8,639 nucleotides of DNA from JAGQRJ01 sp041402045 (GTDB taxonomy: Bacteria; Planctomycetota; J058). Shown here piece after piece: positions 7,301 to 8,639 of the stretch. Position numbers and translations under genes: made by a program. The first letter of the stretch is position 1. The number at the start of each line of letters is the position of its first letter. The stretch covers positions 1 through 8,639 of the forward strand of contig JAWKSZ010000117.1 in NCBI GenBank assembly GCA_041402045.1, read 5' to 3'. The notes beneath the pieces were generated by a model. It was given only the letters and a program-made list of their open reading frames with translations, was not told where the DNA came from and did no database searches.

Positions 7301-8258
7301 GCTGGGCTTGATCCACTACCGCCTGGCCCAGCTCAACCGCGCGCTGCGCCTCAACCCCAAGGTCTCCGAGCACTACGAACAGGCCGTGGACCTCCTGGCG
7401 CGGGTGGACGAGGGAGACCTCGCCGGGCAGGCGCTGCGTGAGAAGGTCAACTACCTGTTCGGGTGGGTGGCGCTCAACGAGGGCAACTCCCTGGGCGGCG
7501 ACCCGCGCAAGACCGTGGACCGCGGCTACGACGCCCTGGCCCGAGCCGCGGGCGCGAGCAACTTCGCGGACCTCAAGAGCAAGCTCAAGAGCGGATCCTG
7601 GCAGCCCAAGCAGGACCCCGCGCGCGCGATCGCGGCGCACGTCGTCAAGACCACGGACACCGAGGAGACCGTCCCTCGCGATCCGCCCTTCGGGAAGGAG
7701 ATCAGCAACGCCCGCCGGCTCAAGGACGACATGGAGTTCGTGGCGCGGCTCGACGACCAGAACCCCAACGCGTTCCTGGTCCTGGCGCGGATCCAGTTCT
7801 CCCAGGGCAAGGACGAGCTGCAGAACACGGTGCGCAACGCCGACAAGGCCTACACCCTGAGCGACGACCGCGAGACCCTGGCGACCAAGGTCCAGGCAGC
7901 GCGGCTCTACTGCTACGCGCGGTTCCTGCTCTCGGACAAGTCCGCGCGGGACACCGAGCGCTTCCTGCCCACCGCCGAGGCCGGCATGCGCGCCGCCAAC
8001 GAGCTGATCGGCCGCGACGCGACCCAGGCCAAGTTCTCCTACAACTACGCCCCCGCCTACTGGGTCGCGCGCAGCCACTACGAGCAGGCGCGCGAGCTCT
8101 ATCGCAACGGGCGCGAGGCGCAGGCCAAGCAGACCTTCCAGCAGGCGATCCGCGCCTACGAGGCGTTCGAGAAGCTGGTCTCGGGCAAGGACATTCCCGC
8201 CGAGGCCGAAGGCTGGGTCCAGGAACGAAACAACGCGATCATCGCGACGGAGGAATGA
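4398..8258 (+). CDS. Membrane pseudokinase (Ser/Thr kinase fold) with large TPR-like helical domain
   Basis: The 1286-residue product has three parts. Residues about 10-290 follow a bacterial Hanks-type Ser/Thr kinase: a degenerate glycine-rich stretch before LLKVL (candidate ATP-site Lys43), the catalytic-loop region (150-157), the activation segment, an intact APE (195-197), the subdomain IX ADVYAL (Asp215) and KRPS (Arg277). Key catalytic positions are lost: HRDLKPxN reads APYLSPWN, so the catalytic Asp is Tyr152 and the Lys is Ser154, while Asn157 remains; DFG reads EVG (169-171). It is therefore probably a pseudokinase that binds or scaffolds rather than phosphorylates. One transmembrane helix spans about 307-327. 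The remaining ~950 residues are rich in Ala, Leu, Glu and Asp and look all-helical; TPR-like helix pairs are clearest near 965-1005, 1122-1155 and 1216-1260. By analogy with membrane kinases of this layout, the kinase fold would be cytoplasmic and the repeats extracytoplasmic, though flanking charges do not settle the topology. The stop touches the downstream lipoprotein start, implying co-translation. The reading frame and domain order are strong; the absence of activity is inferred from residues. Confidence 0.9.
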   Translation: MGDSGPVPSHVAGFTIMGNKALRFGVFGTDYLGHSAQGLRLLKVLGPGESLAMSESDYAELAQHAQLVHFAAGETGDASVLATHTLQASAFGVAVGRTHLQSECIETTREFDEEQRNANSLRSATLVQRIQLLRALADSLARLHEAGVQAPYLSPWNVVLDNDAPRIAEVGLGYAPQDPGFDRANLDPDMVVFHAPEVLAALKNGTVVQTGPAADVYALASTTWAFLHGAVPKPKGDGEPLDRALAGLGFEPEAEDRYSTQLRDLIQRGLSVDPQKRPSAAEFAQRLGQLVDQDLLTYVPPPTWPKFAAVGVIAVALLVVLFLALRPSPELEKARNAFAQATQAADPAAQLAALEEAKVTGDGGTQDYLPEARRLRALARYRLWRSAPDAEGHDLRAVVEGLEQDLVGEHEDDVARVGAFVAGTLRRYEFAEEEDRALGTEALSALAKGQDDLAKLAAAALVLTPTGVEGKPSSEDLTRWAEAASNAWVEQSGALNRAYTLHDEASYGVELETKPRAVALDAAWVAYLIGGRAQAVRGAAEDARSKLQSAYERLAIWSTQAAYGLHLARTAKTAEDAATATELVTGAMAKRPFAEGTLALGEAQLAQAHVDRDPAAYEAAIATLQEAAGQPAATPGVDVQRLALELENEARFYRAMALAVDPSQLEAATDALDELLQDLQDAPELLDRFGLDAHVARGLVRARLGKLDKAVEDLRYRFRNLSIADGYADLPDLDPTPLIRSETKAILGPLADALVAEAKGLAEQATPTKDQVTAAERALKDLTSLYKLPDAAALDPSDALLARARVMLAKARAYDGSTAQRALEDASKAASELLDKVDPDTPERWLTAVETKLEVLKERASAMPSGAEVGERLAPIGEALGVLARLSDLVPASLRRQWRDFAGGQEQELNAQFLSQIQSFMDERKEDWDAIDVAKPSYDEQQAKDEIGILEQSVRLAGDDVEGKKAYELGLIHYRLAQLNRALRLNPKVSEHYEQAVDLLARVDEGDLAGQALREKVNYLFGWVALNEGNSLGGDPRKTVDRGYDALARAAGASNFADLKSKLKSGSWQPKQDPARAIAAHVVKTTDTEETVPRDPPFGKEISNARRLKDDMEFVARLDDQNPNAFLVLARIQFSQGKDELQNTVRNADKAYTLSDDRETLATKVQAARLYCYARFLLSDKSARDTERFLPTAEAGMRAANELIGRDATQAKFSYNYAPAYWVARSHYEQARELYRNGREAQAKQTFQQAIRAYEAFEKLVSGKDIPAEAEGWVQERNNAIIATEE
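8249..8253 (+). promoter_or_regulatory. Ribosome binding site of the lipoprotein gene inside the pseudokinase 3' end
   Basis: GGAGG lies within the last codons of the pseudokinase gene. It ends four bases before the ATG at 8258 but only one base before the ATG at 8255, so 8258 is the better start. Either choice overlaps the upstream stop codon (8256-8258), which indicates translational coupling. Confidence 0.7.
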
Positions 8259-8639
8259 TGCCCCGCACGACCTTTGTGCTCCTGGCCGCGGCCAGCGGGC
8301 TCCTGACCCTCGCCGGCTGCACCAGCCCCTGCGACGACTTCAACCCCTACGACGCCTACGAGCGCGTGAAGCGCCCAGGCGACGAGGAGGAGCTCAAGGA
8401 GAAGGTCGAGCCGGGGAGCTTCTACCTCGCCTGCTTCGCGCGGGCGGCGGACGAGCAGGACGACATCGAGCGCGCGATCGGGGAGGCGCTCAAGGACTCC
8501 GGCGGCGGGAGCGTGTCCCAGGTCAGCGACCAGAAGACCGCGGCCAACCTGCTGCAGTTCGCCCGCGGCGACGGCGGGCCCTACACCACCGACAAGCCCC
8601 GCGTGAAGACGTACGAGGTCCGCTTCCGCGCCGAGACGT
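8258..8639 (+). CDS. Putative lipoprotein of unknown function (3' truncated)
   Basis: The frame runs open to the window end, giving 127 complete codons. The N-terminus is a lipoprotein signal: MPRTTF, a hydrophobic segment and the lipobox LAGC with the acylated Cys at residue 21, followed by Thr-Ser. The absence of Asp at the next position would, by the rule known from Escherichia coli, favour outer-membrane sorting; whether it applies here is unknown. The mature part starts with SPCDDFNPYDAYERV and continues acidic and charged, with a second Cys at 25 and a third at 55. A predicted-helical stretch (DDIERAIGEALKDSG) and a beta-like segment (KTYEVRFRAET) are visible. I recognise no family, and the C-terminal part is missing. 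The single-base overlap with the pseudokinase stop and the ribosome binding site inside that gene argue strongly for one operon, so this may be an envelope partner of that protein; this is inference from context. The two-base-apart alternative start at 8255 would add one Met. Confidence 0.8.
   Translation, partial: MPRTTFVLLAAASGLLTLAGCTSPCDDFNPYDAYERVKRPGDEEELKEKVEPGSFYLACFARAADEQDDIERAIGEALKDSGGGSVSQVSDQKTAANLLQFARGDGGPYTTDKPRVKTYEVRFRAET

Noticed and set aside
4224..8078. A 1284-codon open frame antisense to the pseudokinase gene.
   Set aside because: Its translation is low-complexity and rich in Arg, Gly, Leu, Val and Gln. It mirrors the GC-saturated third positions of the sense gene, which has clear kinase motifs; stop codons are simply rare at this base composition.

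Overview
This is a GC-rich window (roughly 70% G+C by eye) with third positions saturated in G/C. It carries four genes and no rRNA, tRNA, CRISPR array or recognisable transposase. The protein types are a Calx-beta plus TolB-like propeller protein, a large one-pass membrane kinase-like protein with a long helical repeat region, a lipoprotein and an orphan secreted protein. Together they suggest a Gram-negative-type bacterium with a large genome, such as a planctomycete or myxobacterium-like environmental lineage. That assignment is inference only; no marker gene is present.

Layout. Bases 1-2498 (+) are the 3' part of a large gene whose 5' end lies outside the window; it encodes tandem Calx-beta domains followed by ten propeller-type repeats. 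A convergent intergenic region (2499-2786) holds three copies of a CGCCAAGG-type 9-mer and, just after it, a long imperfect palindrome (2607-2765). Bases 2787-4157 (-) encode a 456-residue exported protein of unknown function. A 240-base divergent promoter region (4158-4397) separates it from 4398-8258 (+), which encodes a 1286-residue protein: an N-terminal kinase fold lacking catalytic residues, one transmembrane helix and a C-terminal region of about 950 residues that looks like TPR-type helical repeats. Its stop codon touches the start of a lipoprotein gene (8258 to the window end, truncated), so these two probably form an operon.

How they fit together. All four products are predicted to be exported or membrane-bound, so this looks like a cell-envelope neighbourhood. 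The pseudokinase and the lipoprotein are the only pair with strong evidence of co-expression. The most unusual points are the degenerate kinase active site and the palindrome. The palindrome's mismatches lean towards G-U pairs if it is transcribed from the minus strand, which hints at a structured RNA downstream of the secreted-protein gene.
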